DNA of 64,000 nt from Antedon mediterranea (GCF_964355755.1 NC_092672.1:20086501-20150500), one strand, 5' to 3'. Positions 10,801 through 19,389 are shown, numbered from the stretch's first letter. Program-made: numbers and translations. Notes: generated by a model not told the origin, from the sequence alone.

Positions 10801-13653
10801 TTTTGTATAGATACACTAACTACTACTCCTCTGGCTACAAGCTCATTACGGACAGGTAAGTTGATTATCATTAGATCATTAGAGATCCTTAGATAGGGTA
10901 GTGTTACAACCACTAATGTAGAAATAGCAATAGCTAAATTTAGAAATAACAAATTGCTCATATGTAATTGTACCAGCTAAGGTGAGAAAATGCTTCACAA
11001 CTATGCTGAAACTACTGTTTGGAACTACATCAAGAAACGTGAAGGATAGATACATTATGTGAAGTTAAATGTAATATAAAGTTGGTAATACATAAGGATA
11101 ACAACTAAGGAGATTCTGTATTAATCACTTTCAACTACCATGTCTGTGTTTTGGGGATATTAATTATTCCCTATGCAGCAATATATATTGTGACCTGATT
11201 TATGGAAAGTTATGGTGTTTTAGGAATTTATATTCATACATACAGACATATTCAAACAATGATTTTCAACAACTATGATAATTATGATAATTATTCTCAA
11301 TTTATATCATAATTTTGGAAACTTGTCTTCAACTATTTAGAGTTGTCAGAGGATAATTTTAAACAGTTGATTGCAGACTTTGCAAAATGGTTTGATGATC
11401 GTGGTCTCCTTAAAAGGCTACAAGTTCTATGCATAGAAATAGTAGATGACATCAAAGAGTTGAAAATGACATAGACCATTTTAAATATCTATGTTTTTGT
11501 AGCCTCTTTATCTACCCACTAGAATAGACTCATTAATGTACAATATATAACATGTGATGGATCATGTAGATATGGAAGGCAACAAACAACTGACATAGAC
11601 CATTTTAAATCTCTATGTTTTTGTAGCCTCTTTATCTACCCACTAGACTAGACTCATTAATGTACAATAGATAGCATCTGATACATCATATAGATATGAA
11701 AGGCAACAAACAACTGACATACACCATTTTAAATCTCTATGTTTTTGTAACCTCTTTATCTACCCACTAGACTAGACTCATTAATGTACAATAGATAGCA
11801 TCTGATACATCATATAGATATGGAAGGCAACAAACAACTGACATACACCATTTTAAATCTCTATGTTTTTGTAACCTCTTTATCTACCCACTAGACTAGA
11901 CTCATTAATGTACAATATATAGCATCTGATGAATCATGTAGATATGGAAGGCAACAAACAACTGACATACACCATTTTAGATCTCTATGTTTTTGTAACC
12001 TCTTTATCTCCCCACTACACTAGACTCATTAATGTACAATAGATAGAATCAGATGAATTAATTGTGTGTTGCTTGTATAATAGGTCAGAGTATAGCATCA
12101 AATTAAACTCTGGGCAAACAAACAAAAGCCAGCCAGGTACAGGCATGAATTTTAAACATAATATCTGGTTAATTGTACATAAATCAAATATTTGTAGCAG
12201 AAATCAAGACGAAAAAACATTAATTTTCCCTTAATATGGTCTAATACAAAATTTGGCAAAATTCTGCCATCAAAACCAGGAAGACTTTTTTTCAGTAGTT
12301 TGGTAGTTTAACCTAATGTAATAACATGTCTGGTGACTCCCTAGAAGGTGAAAAAAAGATGGTGGATATACCGTGGATAATTTTTGCTATAGCATGAAAA
12401 TAAGAAAATCTAAAGTTGAATAAAAATACCAGAAATGTAAAATTCAACTTACATTACCTATATTTAGTGATCTGATAACATTTTTTACTACACCGTTTAT
12501 TTTTCATAGCTTTTTAAAATGCCTCTCTATTTACAAAATTTGAATTTAGAGATTTTACTGTGTAATTTGAACTATGATCCCACTGATAAGAAAGTGCTTA
12601 TTTTCAACAAACTTGTGTAACACAAATAAAATCCCAAAAATTATGAAACAAAGGGGAAACTATAGATCGATAATTATTGGAGTGTATGATCAATAGAAAT
12701 TGTTTGCCCGCACCTGGCCTTAAAGATAATAACGTGAGAATGTAATTATCCACATTGATAGTTTTTTTAATGGTTATCTAGTTAGTAAATCACTGATTTA
12801 TTAGTAAAGTGTTGTCTATGGTGTGATGATTGTCTACCATGTGTCTTCTATGCATCATTTATGATGTGGATTTTAAACCTTAATTTCTTTTGGCAAATTA
12901 CAATAGTATGGTCACAAAGAATATAAGTTGAATGGAAAGAATGTTTTAATGATTTAAAAGATTTCCTGTTTTGTTGACCTTCAAACTTTTTATTTTTTTA
13001 AAATATATTCATTATTCAAAATGTTGGTACTGAAATTTTTTCAAATCAGCTATCTCGGCCTTTTATTGTGTCTACAAAAAAAACGACCCAGTGACATATA
13101 TTACACTGTTGGTTTTTTAGGTGAACTATCTGACGATAACTATCGGGAACTGCTCAGCAAAGTGTCATCGTGGTTCAAGGAATCAGAGAAAGTCAACCTA
13201 TTGAAAGTTATACTTTGCAAGTGTGAACAATTTTCTGTTGTCGAAATAGAAAGAAGCAATGATCCATTTGAGCTGTTTAAGTTACTTGAAGGTCCTGGAA
13301 TCATTAGCCAATCAAATATCGATGTTCTCATTGAAATCATTGCAATAGGAGGAATAGAGGGTGTGTATGAAAGCATCAAGCACTTGATACCAACCTTTGC
13401 TGGATTTGAGAAATTAATCATCTCTGAACGCTGGAATGATGTACGAAAGGTGATCAGATTTGGTCTTAAGATAAGTAACGCAGATAAAGTAAAAATTGGA
13501 CAGTTGCGTGGCCTGAAGGTTAAGGAATGGGATGATGTTTGGATTTTAATATTTAAGTTAGTAATGAAAGATACATTCACTAAAAAGAGCACAGAATTCG
13601 TTCGACTACTTAAGGACAATGACATGGATAGCCTTGCTACATTATTGGAATAG
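1461..13653 (+). CDS. ROCO-family (Roc-COR) GTPase with Thr/Ser-rich linker and C-terminal death-fold domains, 3' part of gene
   Basis: This is the 3' part of a gene whose 5' end is outside the window. I place exons at 1461-1550, 1655-1843, 2834-3076, 3268-3462, 3632-3790, 3996-4283, 4519-4599, 5107-5317, 5560-5589, 7562-7606, 7755-7805 (or 7799), 10712-10756, 10811-10855 and 13121-13653. All have AG acceptors and GT donors. Phases are 0 up to exon 5107, which ends in phase 1, and every later exon is phase 1. The order is Roc GTPase, COR, linker, death-effector-like domain, second death-fold-like segment, stop at 13651. About 730 residues lie in the window. ROCO proteins are large GTPases that dimerise through COR, and death-fold tails recruit apoptosis or innate-immune partners. 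The domain calls come from reading motifs. The joining of the exons is inferred from matching phases, without transcript evidence. Confidence 0.75.
2834..4599 (+). CDS. COR-domain exons (2834-3076, 3268-3462, 3632-3790, 3996-4283, 4519-4599)
   Basis: There are five phase-0 exons. The first has HHVDREMYMVDNT followed by VPVKWVNLQESLQ, which matches the Roc-COR junction pattern (H......FVDN, then VP..W..L...L). The second has DTAIKYMNDIGIILHSS, the COR motif of a helix followed by G.IL, and then VITDLQMMIQMVTKVI. The third has LDEEGILEERLLRYLWEQ, a winged-helix-like part found in COR regions. The fourth begins VTEGNRVFFVPSRM, matching the family pattern of a loop followed by 'yfiPs.l'. The fifth is a short 27-residue exon. 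The COR domain mediates dimerisation and coupling to GTP hydrolysis in ROCO proteins. Confidence 0.75.
5107..5317 (+). CDS. Post-COR exon of the ROCO gene
   Basis: The exon begins VLSYLMHQLETVLVTREGVG and encodes 70 residues. It is rich in Cys, with six, including CVLCTAC, which could form a small metal site or simply be the tail of COR. It ends with one base of a split codon (phase 1) at a GTTAGT donor. Every exon downstream is phase 1, so this exon marks the switch from the conserved core to the repeated linker. Confidence 0.7.
5560..5589 (+). CDS. 30-bp micro-exon of the linker
   Basis: It lies between acceptor CTCTGCAG and donor GTTTGT. In phase 1 it reads EKRETSSSVT, continuing from the GAA G| end of the previous exon. 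At 30 bp it is phase-symmetric, so skipping it keeps the frame. The donor is weak. Confidence 0.55.
5657..6428. repeat. About 40-bp minisatellite in ROCO intron, about 19 copies
   Basis: The unit contains ATGATAACATGAAACTATC and AGTATCCAC and varies mainly in the A-rich joint (AAGATAAAA, AAGATGAAATAAA), so period drifts between 39 and 42 bp. It sits in the intron after the 30-bp micro-exon. Confidence 0.95.
6429..7561. other. Intron sequence between linker micro-exons
   Basis: No exon was found apart from the acceptor at the right end. A 41-bp unit containing TTCACTGGCATTTATCACAT occurs twice at about 6750-6831. The last 180 bp before the acceptor is related to 10520-10711, showing that the intron was duplicated together with the micro-exon. 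Confidence 0.6.
7562..7606 (+). CDS. 45-bp linker micro-exon, copy 1
   Basis: The acceptor is TTTTGCATAG and the donor GTTAGT. In phase 1 it reads DTQTATPLSTSSLET. It is one of four related 15-residue units rich in Thr, Ser and Pro, and its flanking upstream intron is also related to those of the other copies. Being a multiple of three and phase-symmetric, it can be included or skipped freely. Confidence 0.65.
7755..7805 (+). CDS. Linker micro-exon, copy 2, with two possible donors
   Basis: The acceptor is TTTTGCATAG. The exon reads DAPIAAPLATSSLGT. It can end at 7799 (donor GTATAG, 45 bp) or at 7805 (donor GTGAGTAA, 51 bp, adding two residues). Both choices keep phase 1. The GTGAGTAA donor is the stronger and is the first of the long donor-bearing minisatellite that follows. 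Confidence 0.65.
7806..8920. repeat. 34-bp minisatellite that carries a splice donor in each unit, about 33 copies
   Basis: The 34-bp unit contains GGACAGGTATAGGTGAGTAA followed by CATTAGATCATTAG. It starts from the 3' end and donor of micro-exon copy 2, so each unit repeats the last exon bases and the consensus donor GGTGAGTAA. Units differ by single bases (for example GGGACAAG, TAAGGACAG, TAGCGACAG). Confidence 0.95.
8921..10711. other. Intron with duplicated segments; no exon recognised
   Basis: Apart from the MITE at 9162-9786, the stretch holds diverged copies of the intron block around TAATGAAAATCAGTTGAC (compare 5510, 9925 and 10150) and the block before the micro-exons. I saw no open segment with both splice sites in it. 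Confidence 0.5.
9162..9786. mobile_element. MITE-like element with CpG-rich inverted ends
   Basis: The left end AGCCTTCACACGTACGGC and the reverse complement of the right end, AGCCTGTTCACACGTATGG, form imperfect terminal inverted repeats. Both ends are rich in GGCGT/ACGCC words. Related ends occur at about 22108-22210 and 24550-24660. No coding capacity is visible, so this is a non-autonomous element in the ROCO intron. Confidence 0.7.
10712..10756 (+). CDS. 45-bp linker micro-exon, copy 3
   Basis: The acceptor is TTTTGTATAG and the donor GTAAGT. It reads DTLTTTPLATSSLRT in phase 1. It forms the first half of a 99-bp tandem duplication with copy 4, which includes acceptor, exon and donor. 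Confidence 0.65.
10811..10855 (+). CDS. 45-bp linker micro-exon, copy 4
   Basis: It is identical in sequence to copy 3 and 99 bp downstream, with its own acceptor and GTAAGT donor. The identity points to a recent tandem exon duplication that adds 15 residues to the linker if both are spliced in. Confidence 0.65.
11341..11474 (+). CDS. Alternative or decayed last exon with half a death-effector domain
   Basis: The acceptor CAACTATTTAG precedes a phase-1 reading frame starting ELSEDNFKQLIADFAKWF and ending KELKMT with TAG at 11472-11474. It is clearly related to the start of the true last exon (ELSDDNYRELLSKVSSWF) but holds only about 44 residues, the first helices of the domain. The stop codon lies in the first unit of a 124-bp minisatellite, so expansion of that array may have cut the exon short. 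It could be an alternative terminal exon giving a ROCO protein without a full death fold, or a dead duplicate. Confidence 0.5.
11468..12055. repeat. 124-bp minisatellite, nearly five copies (array A)
   Basis: Units start at 11468, 11592, 11716, 11840 and 11964 with GACATA(G/C)ACCATTTTA and contain CTCTTTATCTACCCACTAGA. The first unit overlaps the stop codon of the short exon at 11341-11474. A second array of the same unit lies beyond the last exon. Confidence 0.95.
12056..13120. other. Intron before the last ROCO exon
   Basis: AT-rich sequence with no repeat or coding segment that I can support. It ends in the TTTTTTAG acceptor at 13120. Confidence 0.5.
13121..13653 (+). CDS. Last exon: death-effector-like domain plus second death-fold-like segment
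   Basis: The acceptor GTTTTTTAG opens a phase-1 exon of 177 residues. Residues 1-85 match the death-effector pattern: LSDDNYRELLSKVSSWF (helix 1), NLLKVILCK (helix 2), DPFELFKLLEGPGIISQSN (the DLF..LE..G.IS..N core) and IDVLIEIIAIGGIEGVYESI (last helices). The remaining 85 residues, with SERWNDVRKVIRFGLK and ending NDMDSLATLLE, look like a second six-helix death fold, less surely. An ATG at 13021 opens the same frame, but 13021-13120 reads as intron, ending in the pyrimidine-rich acceptor. The last 14 codons, stop and 3' flank are repeated downstream at a 107-bp period. Confidence 0.7.
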
Positions 13654-14190
13654 ATAAAATACAAGATAACAATACATAACATGTGACAACATAACACTGA
13701 ATTAACATTCTACTACTTAAGGACAATGACATGGATAGCCTTGCTACATTATTGGAATAGATAGAATACAAGATAACAATACATAACATGTGACAACATA
13801 ACACTGAATTAACATTCTACTACTTAAAGACAATGACATGGATAGCCTTGCTACATTATTGGAATAGATAGAATACAAGATAACAATACATAACATGTGA
13901 CAACATAACACTGAATTAACATTCTACTACTTAAGGACAATGACATGGATAGCCTTGCTACATTATTGGAATAGATAGAATACAAGATAACAATACATAA
14001 CATGTGACAACATAACACTGAATTAACATTCTACTACTTAAAGACAATGACATGGATAGCCTTGCTACATTATTGGAATAGATAGAATACAAGATAACAA
14101 TACATAACATGTGACAACATAACACTGAATTAACATTCTACTACTTAAGGACAATGACATGGATAGCCTTGCTACATTATTGGAATAGAA
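13609..14190. repeat. 107-bp repeat made from the C-terminal codons, stop and 3' flank of the ROCO gene
   Basis: Units start at 13609, 13716, 13823, 13930, 14037 and 14144 (the last partial) with CTTAAGGACAATGACATGG. The first unit contains the last 14 codons and the TAG of the gene. The later units are copies of the same coding end lying in the 3' flank. Units are almost identical, so the expansion is recent. Confidence 0.95.
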
Positions 14191-14281
14191 TGGAATTTAA
14201 ATGTGACAATATAACTATTAGAATCAGAATTACTAAAAAGTGACTACAATTTAATAACAGTTGTTTGGATTTTTTTTTTTA

Positions 14282-14287
14282 AATAAA
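14282..14287 (+). promoter_or_regulatory. Possible poly(A) signal of the ROCO gene
   Basis: This is the first AATAAA after the stop codon and after the 107-bp repeat. In AT-rich DNA such hexamers are common by chance, so this is only a candidate. Confidence 0.25.
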
Positions 14288-14654
14288 CTAATTACAACCA
14301 ATCAAAATCTGAATTTGATTGTAAAGAACCTGTAAAGTTTTATTAAATACAGTCAGTTCATCCAAAACCATACCTTTTTAATGTCCCAAATTGTTCAGAA
14401 TACCAGATATATTAGCTCAGCCCAAGGCTGTCCTGTTTTGGAAAGTTGACTGTATTATTAAATTATTTATTGGTTATTGTAATAATGTTTCAAGACAAAT
14501 ATTTAATCTTGCAAAAATTCATACAGTAGTGATTCAGATTTAATAGCTCTTGATGGACAATACAGCTTCTCTGTCCTTAAGAAGTATACAGACAGCTGAA
14601 GTTTAAAGATGAAATGTAGCTTACTGTCACAAGTCTAACCTTTTTTTGCAAACC

Positions 14655-15105
14655 ATATCTCTCTGTATTTGTAGCCTCTTTATCTATCTACTAGACTAGA
14701 CTCATTAATGTACAATATATAGCATCTGATGGACCATGTAGATATGGAAGACAACAAACAACTGACATACACCATTTTAAATCTCTATGTTTTTGTAGCC
14801 TCTTTATCTACCCACTAGACTAGACTCATTAATGTACAATATATAACATGTGATGGATCATGTAGATATGGAAGTCAACAAACAACTGACATACATCATT
14901 TTAAATATCTATGTTTTTGTAGCCTCTTTATCTACCCACTAGAATAGACTCATTAATGTACAATATATAACATGTGATGGATCATGTAGATATGGAAGGC
15001 AACAAACAACTGACATACACCATTTTAAATCTCTATGTTTTTGTAACCTCTTTATCTACCCACTAGACTAGACTCATTAATGTACAATAAATAGCATGTG
15101 ATAGG
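14655..15105. repeat. 124-bp minisatellite, about four copies (array B)
   Basis: Same unit as the array at 11468-12055, with CTCTTTATCTACCCACTAGA spaced at 124 bp from about 14675. The two arrays bracket the last exon, which suggests they were once one unit pair duplicated together with the exon. Confidence 0.9.
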
Positions 15106-15922
15106 AATAATTATTTCAATGTTGTTTATTTCAGGTGCTTTTTTTTTTTTCCAATTTATATTTGTGTATGTTTTTTTTACAATCAATCATTGTGAGTTTA
15201 TTTTAAATACTTAAATATTATTGTAAGTGTTAAAGCTTTGTACATTATATTATATACATTATGAAATAAAATGTGAATAAGATGATTTATTGTTAAAGCT
15301 TTGTACATTATATTATATACGTTATGAAATAAAATGTGAATAAGATGATTTATTTTTGTATATAGACAATTGTAAAAATGAACACATTTAATATTGTGTG
15401 TTTATATGATGTGGGATTTTTAGGTGGATGTGTGTTAACAGATAACAATAGTGATAGTAGCAATAATAATGCACAGTTACAATACTGATAACAATGTAGT
15501 CACTCATATAAACAAATAAAATATATAAATATTATTATATAATTTACTTATATAATGAGGACATGTTCACCTAAAGAGTGTGAGTGCTGGCTGTGTACAG
15601 GCTGATAGTCATTAAATTGTTTACACAACTTTTACCTGCTGCCACAATATTAGGTTAATTACATTTGGTATTTTAAGATGGAAATTATCGGCAATTTTGA
15701 AGCAATTTTTATATGAAGTTTAAAAATCCAATAAATTGAAAGAAGAATACCAATCTAATATAATAGTTTTTGTATGTTTATTTTTCTGTAGGTAGGTTAT
15801 GCAAACATTATGAATTATTCATAATGTGTAGTGCATCAGCTATGTTTGTTATAATGGATTGCTATGTTTAAAAAAAATCATCAGAAAATCACTATATTAA
15901 TTTATTTTGTGCATTATGAGAA
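15106..15922. other. Intergenic AT-rich stretch with a 68-bp tandem pair
   Basis: No gene is seen. Two copies of a roughly 68-bp unit with AAAGCTTTGTACATTATATT and ATAAGATGATTTATT lie at about 15228-15356. Confidence 0.6.
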
Positions 15923-17108
15923 ATGCAGTTTATGGCTCAGCAAATGATGCAAACTAAGGGATTTAATGTATTACCAGTCTGTGGTACAAGGGTTGTTGTT
16001 ATTGTAATTATTAGGCCCATTATTGACAGTCCATTGGGGGAAACAACAAAAGCTGAGCCGAAAATGGTTCTTACCAAAGAATATATGTCACAAGAATGAG
16101 TAATCCGCGATTTTCCCTGTAACAGTAATATTGTCCATGTGGTAGGGCGCCGCCATAAGTAAAGGATGTATACAACTTTTTGTGACGGTTACACTAATCT
16201 AAGCCTGCACCACCGATAGTATTTTCATGATAAAAAATGTTATCAACTACATGCCAACATCATGTTAAATGCTGTTTGGATATTTAATTGTTCGTTTCAT
16301 GCAATTTATGTAGTAAAAACTGCCGAATAAACAGTTCGCTTCATCAACCGGGCGTGAATTGATGTTTACGCGTTTTCACGAAGGATAGTTTAATAATATT
16401 TCTATATTTAACTTGTTTCTGGTATAACAAATAAATGTTAATGAAATTTAACATTGTATCCTATTAATAACATGTATTTTATACTAATTTATATCTTAAA
16501 AACAATACTTAATTTACCGGGCGTAGATTAGTACGCGGCAATGGTAAAGAATAGGCCGTGCTGACTAACGCTTCGTTGATTTTTGGAGTTGCTGTTAGGC
16601 TTTTTTGTGAACTAATTTAGTATGGTAGTAAATAATTTTCTGTAGAAGTGAATGTACACTACTTTGGTATTATATATGCATTATAAAATGTTTTACAATT
16701 GCAAAATATATTATCATAATTCTATTTAATCATAATGTGACATGTATAATATCTATTAAATCAAGTCTTATTTAGTCTGTATACATTCGCATCCCATCTG
16801 AGGGCGAGCATCACTCTCTGTTACAAATTTATCATGCAAAAATCGCGGAATACTCATTCTTGTGATATATAATCTTTGTTCTTACTAAAATCTCAATAAT
16901 CTCAAATCAACTGATGGTCGCCGACGTTGACATTCCGAACAGAATACCTCCGACTCGTTTCGTTGATATTTTGACAGAACAGACAATAAACTATTGGACA
17001 AAGCTACCTCGATTACACAAAACAGTACTGGTCAACAGTCAGTATTTTTACAGATTTAAAAAACAAAGCTTGTGGATAAAGCAAAAGAACGATTCACGTG
17101 ACGAGTAA
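15923..17108 (+). pseudogene. Unidentified coding remnant, first part, split by a hAT-like MITE
   Basis: An ATG at 15923 opens a frame that runs into the MITE at 16075. When one copy of the 7-bp target duplication is ignored, the frame is the same as that of the open segment 16886-17108, which ends with TAA. The coding potential was therefore intact when the MITE inserted. The right part uses many CpG codons (for example VADVDIPNRIPPTRFVDI), unlike its AT-rich surroundings. I do not recognise the protein. It may belong with the fragments at 17851-18230, 19390-19615, 20098-20691 and 21357-21617 as pieces of one foreign or mobile element, possibly of viral origin, but no hallmark domain proves this. 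Confidence 0.4.
16075..16878. mobile_element. hAT-like MITE, full copy, with 7-bp target duplication
   Basis: The element begins CAAAGAATATATGTCACAAG and ends with the inverse, giving imperfect inverted repeats of about 45 bp that include GAATGAGTAATCCGCGATTT. The CAAAG start fits the hAT end rule YARNG. TTCTTAC flanks it at 16068-16074 and 16879-16885. hAT elements usually make 8-bp duplications, so one base has changed or the border is off by one. No transposase is present. Confidence 0.8.
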
Positions 17109-17132
17109 AGGATCCTTTTCTTTACGAAGTAC

Positions 17133-17850
17133 CAAAGAATATATATCACAAGAATGAGTAATCCGCGATTTTCCCTGTAACAGTAATATTGTCCATGTGG
17201 TAGGGCGCCGCCATAAGTGTGGATGTATCTGTGATGTATACAACTTTTTGTGACGGTTTCAATAATCAAAGGCTAGACCACCGGTAGTATTTTCATGATA
17301 AAAAATGTTATCAACTACATGCCAACATCATGTTAAATACTATTTGGATATTTAATTGTTCGTTTTATGCAATTTATTTATTAAAAACTGCCGTATAAAC
17401 AGTTTGCTTTATCAACCGGGCGCTACGATAGCGTGACCGGGCGTGTTGGTGTTTACGCGTTCACGAAGGATAGTTTAATAATATTCCTATATTTAACTTG
17501 TTTCTGGTAAAACAAATAAATGTTAATGAAATTTAACATTTTATCCTGTTAATAACATGTATTTTATACTAATTTATATCATAAAAGCAATACTTAATTT
17601 ACCGGGAGTAGAGTAGTACGCAGCAATGGTAAAGAATAGGCCGTGTTGAGTAACGATTCGTTGATTTTTGGTGTTGCTGTGTTAGGCCTTTTTTGTGAAC
17701 TAATTTAGCATGTTAGTAAATAATTGTCTGTAAAAGTGAATGTACACTAGTTTGTTAATAAATATGTATTATAAAATAGTTTACAATTGCAAAATATATT
17801 ATCATAATTCTATTTAATGTGACATGTATAATATCTATTAAATCAAGTCC
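17133..17850. mobile_element. Second copy of the hAT-like MITE, right end missing
   Basis: It is colinear with 16075-16785 and similar throughout, from CAAAGAATATATATCACAAG to TATTAAATCAAGT. The last roughly 90 bp with the right inverted repeat are absent. It too lies inside the unidentified coding remnant, since CpG-rich coding-like sequence resumes at its right border. Confidence 0.75.
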
Positions 17851-18230
17851 TTACTTCGCCATATATCATAGAAGCGTCTATACAAAGTGGATTTTCAAAA
17901 ACATTTTCATCACCGACGTCTGCATGTCTCGTGTAGTTTATGATGCGACAAGATATTGGTTTTCTTGGTTATTAGAACCGATTGTGACGCATGGAAACAA
18001 CAAAACTGTTGAAACAACTCTTTCACTACTGTACCTTTGCGAAATGTGAATCGGAATTGGATCCGTGTACGTTGACGGTGTATGGCCGTTTTCTATCATA
18101 TCACGACGCATGCATCAGAGAAAACGAAAAATAGGCGTGCATTAAATCATTGAAGACGGTACTCAAATTGTGACGTGTTGTGATGAATGCGATCGATGGG
18201 ACGGTATGATTTATTTTTGCAAAGGTTAGA
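17851..18230 (+). pseudogene. Unidentified coding remnant, second part, broken by stops
   Basis: Open pieces continue in shifting frames: one from 17851 to about 18049 (including ITDVCMSRVVYDATRYWFSW), one ending near 18134 (including KCESELDPCTLTVYGRF), and one to about 18226 (including IVTCCDECDRWDGMIYFC). The Cys-rich composition and CpG codons mark former coding sequence. The family is unknown to me. The LINE that follows appears to have inserted into it. Confidence 0.4.
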
Positions 18231-18299
18231 TCATCAACGTGTTGGTATAATATATGGTTCGGTTAAATCGTGGTACAGTACATGCTTTATAGATCGTAG

Positions 18300-19350
18300 C
18301 ACCAAAGTACTTAATAACAATTGTTGGACCGTTGGGTTTTATCTTATATACATCTCCTATCTGTGATATCATTCGTAATCATAACGTCCTTATTCATGAA
18401 TATGCCGATGATATACTAACCCAAAAATTGTTAATGATTATCAAAATGCACTTAAACATTTGACTTCCTGCATATCCAAAATTAATGAATGGATGATTAG
18501 TAGGCTAATATGTTACAGTTAAATCAGGAGAAAACTGAGTTCTTTTGTTTTGGAAGTAATCGTGTCGCGCTACCAGATCTTGAATTAAAATTAGATAACA
18601 ATATTATTATTCGTCCTTCAAAATGTTATTAAAAACTCCAGGTGTGATGTTTGATAGCACTTTGAATATGTCCTCTCAAGTAATTGCTTTATGCAAGTCA
18701 TTGAATTACCAACTCCGTAATTTGTCGTAAATATATTACTAAGGCTTGGTTTTCACTAGCGACGCAATCTACGCAACGTAAGAAAATGCCCTTCCAGTCA
18801 CTGTGTTTGCCCCCGCCTGCGTGAAATCAAACATACGATGTTTGCAGCACTATTGCGTCGTCGGTTCCCACTTATGATTACGCAATACAGCACATTGCGT
18901 CGATACGTCTATGCGTTGCGTTCTAGTGGGAACCACGCTTAAGGATGCATGCCAAAATCCTGTCCCGCCTTGACTATGCTAACTCGCTCTTGCTTGGTGC
19001 TCACGCCCGTGCTCGCGAAGTTGATCTTAAACGATTACAGCGATTGCAGAAACAAGGCTGTGTTTGCGTGTGGACGATATCAGCCTTCGGATGGTTTATA
19101 TTGAAATACCTCGATTGGCTTCATATAAAAAAAAGAATTGTGTACAAAATTATTGTTTTTGTTCATAAATGTATTTACTCTGTTTCCGTTATACCTTTTT
19201 TTATTTAACCGTGATCCGCTTTCATTTAAATTCGACTTCTCTCCTCTAATTGATCCCACCCGACTTTTCGTTGCACTAAATAATAGGCGTACTAGTGTTG
19301 TTAGGCGCTCTGTTCATTGTAGAGGGCGCCTATACGAACTTATAGAATAG
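18300..19350 (+). pseudogene. Decayed LINE reverse transcriptase, 3' half
   Basis: Frameshifted pieces show the RT core: GPLGFILY at about 18330, then HEYADDIL with the catalytic YADD at 18401-18412, then FCFGSNRVALPDLELKL at about 18545. After an inserted MITE come RLDYANSLL at about 18967 and LKRLQRLQ at about 19030, the C-terminal signature of CR1/jockey-type LINEs. The 5' part and any endonuclease are missing. Confidence 0.75.
18741..18941. mobile_element. MITE inserted into the decayed LINE
   Basis: The left end AAGGCTTGGTTTTCACTAG and the reverse complement of the right end, AAGCGTGGTTCCCACTAG, are inverted, each followed by GACGCAA or AACGCAA. At about 200 bp it interrupts the LINE between the RT tail and the LDYANSLL motif. 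TTA/TAA trinucleotides flank it, as in Harbinger-type insertions. Confidence 0.7.
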
Positions 19351-19389
19351 AATATAAATAAATATTGTTTAGAAACGTGAAACTTAAAC

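Noticed and set aside
13021-13120. Start of the last-exon frame at ATG 13021
   Set aside because: The sequence before 13121 ends in a pyrimidine-rich acceptor, and the related exon at 11341 begins at the same domain position, so this part is intron.
13140-13697. 185-codon open frame on the minus strand
   Set aside because: It is the mirror of the ROCO last exon, which has domain similarity and splice sites on the + strand.
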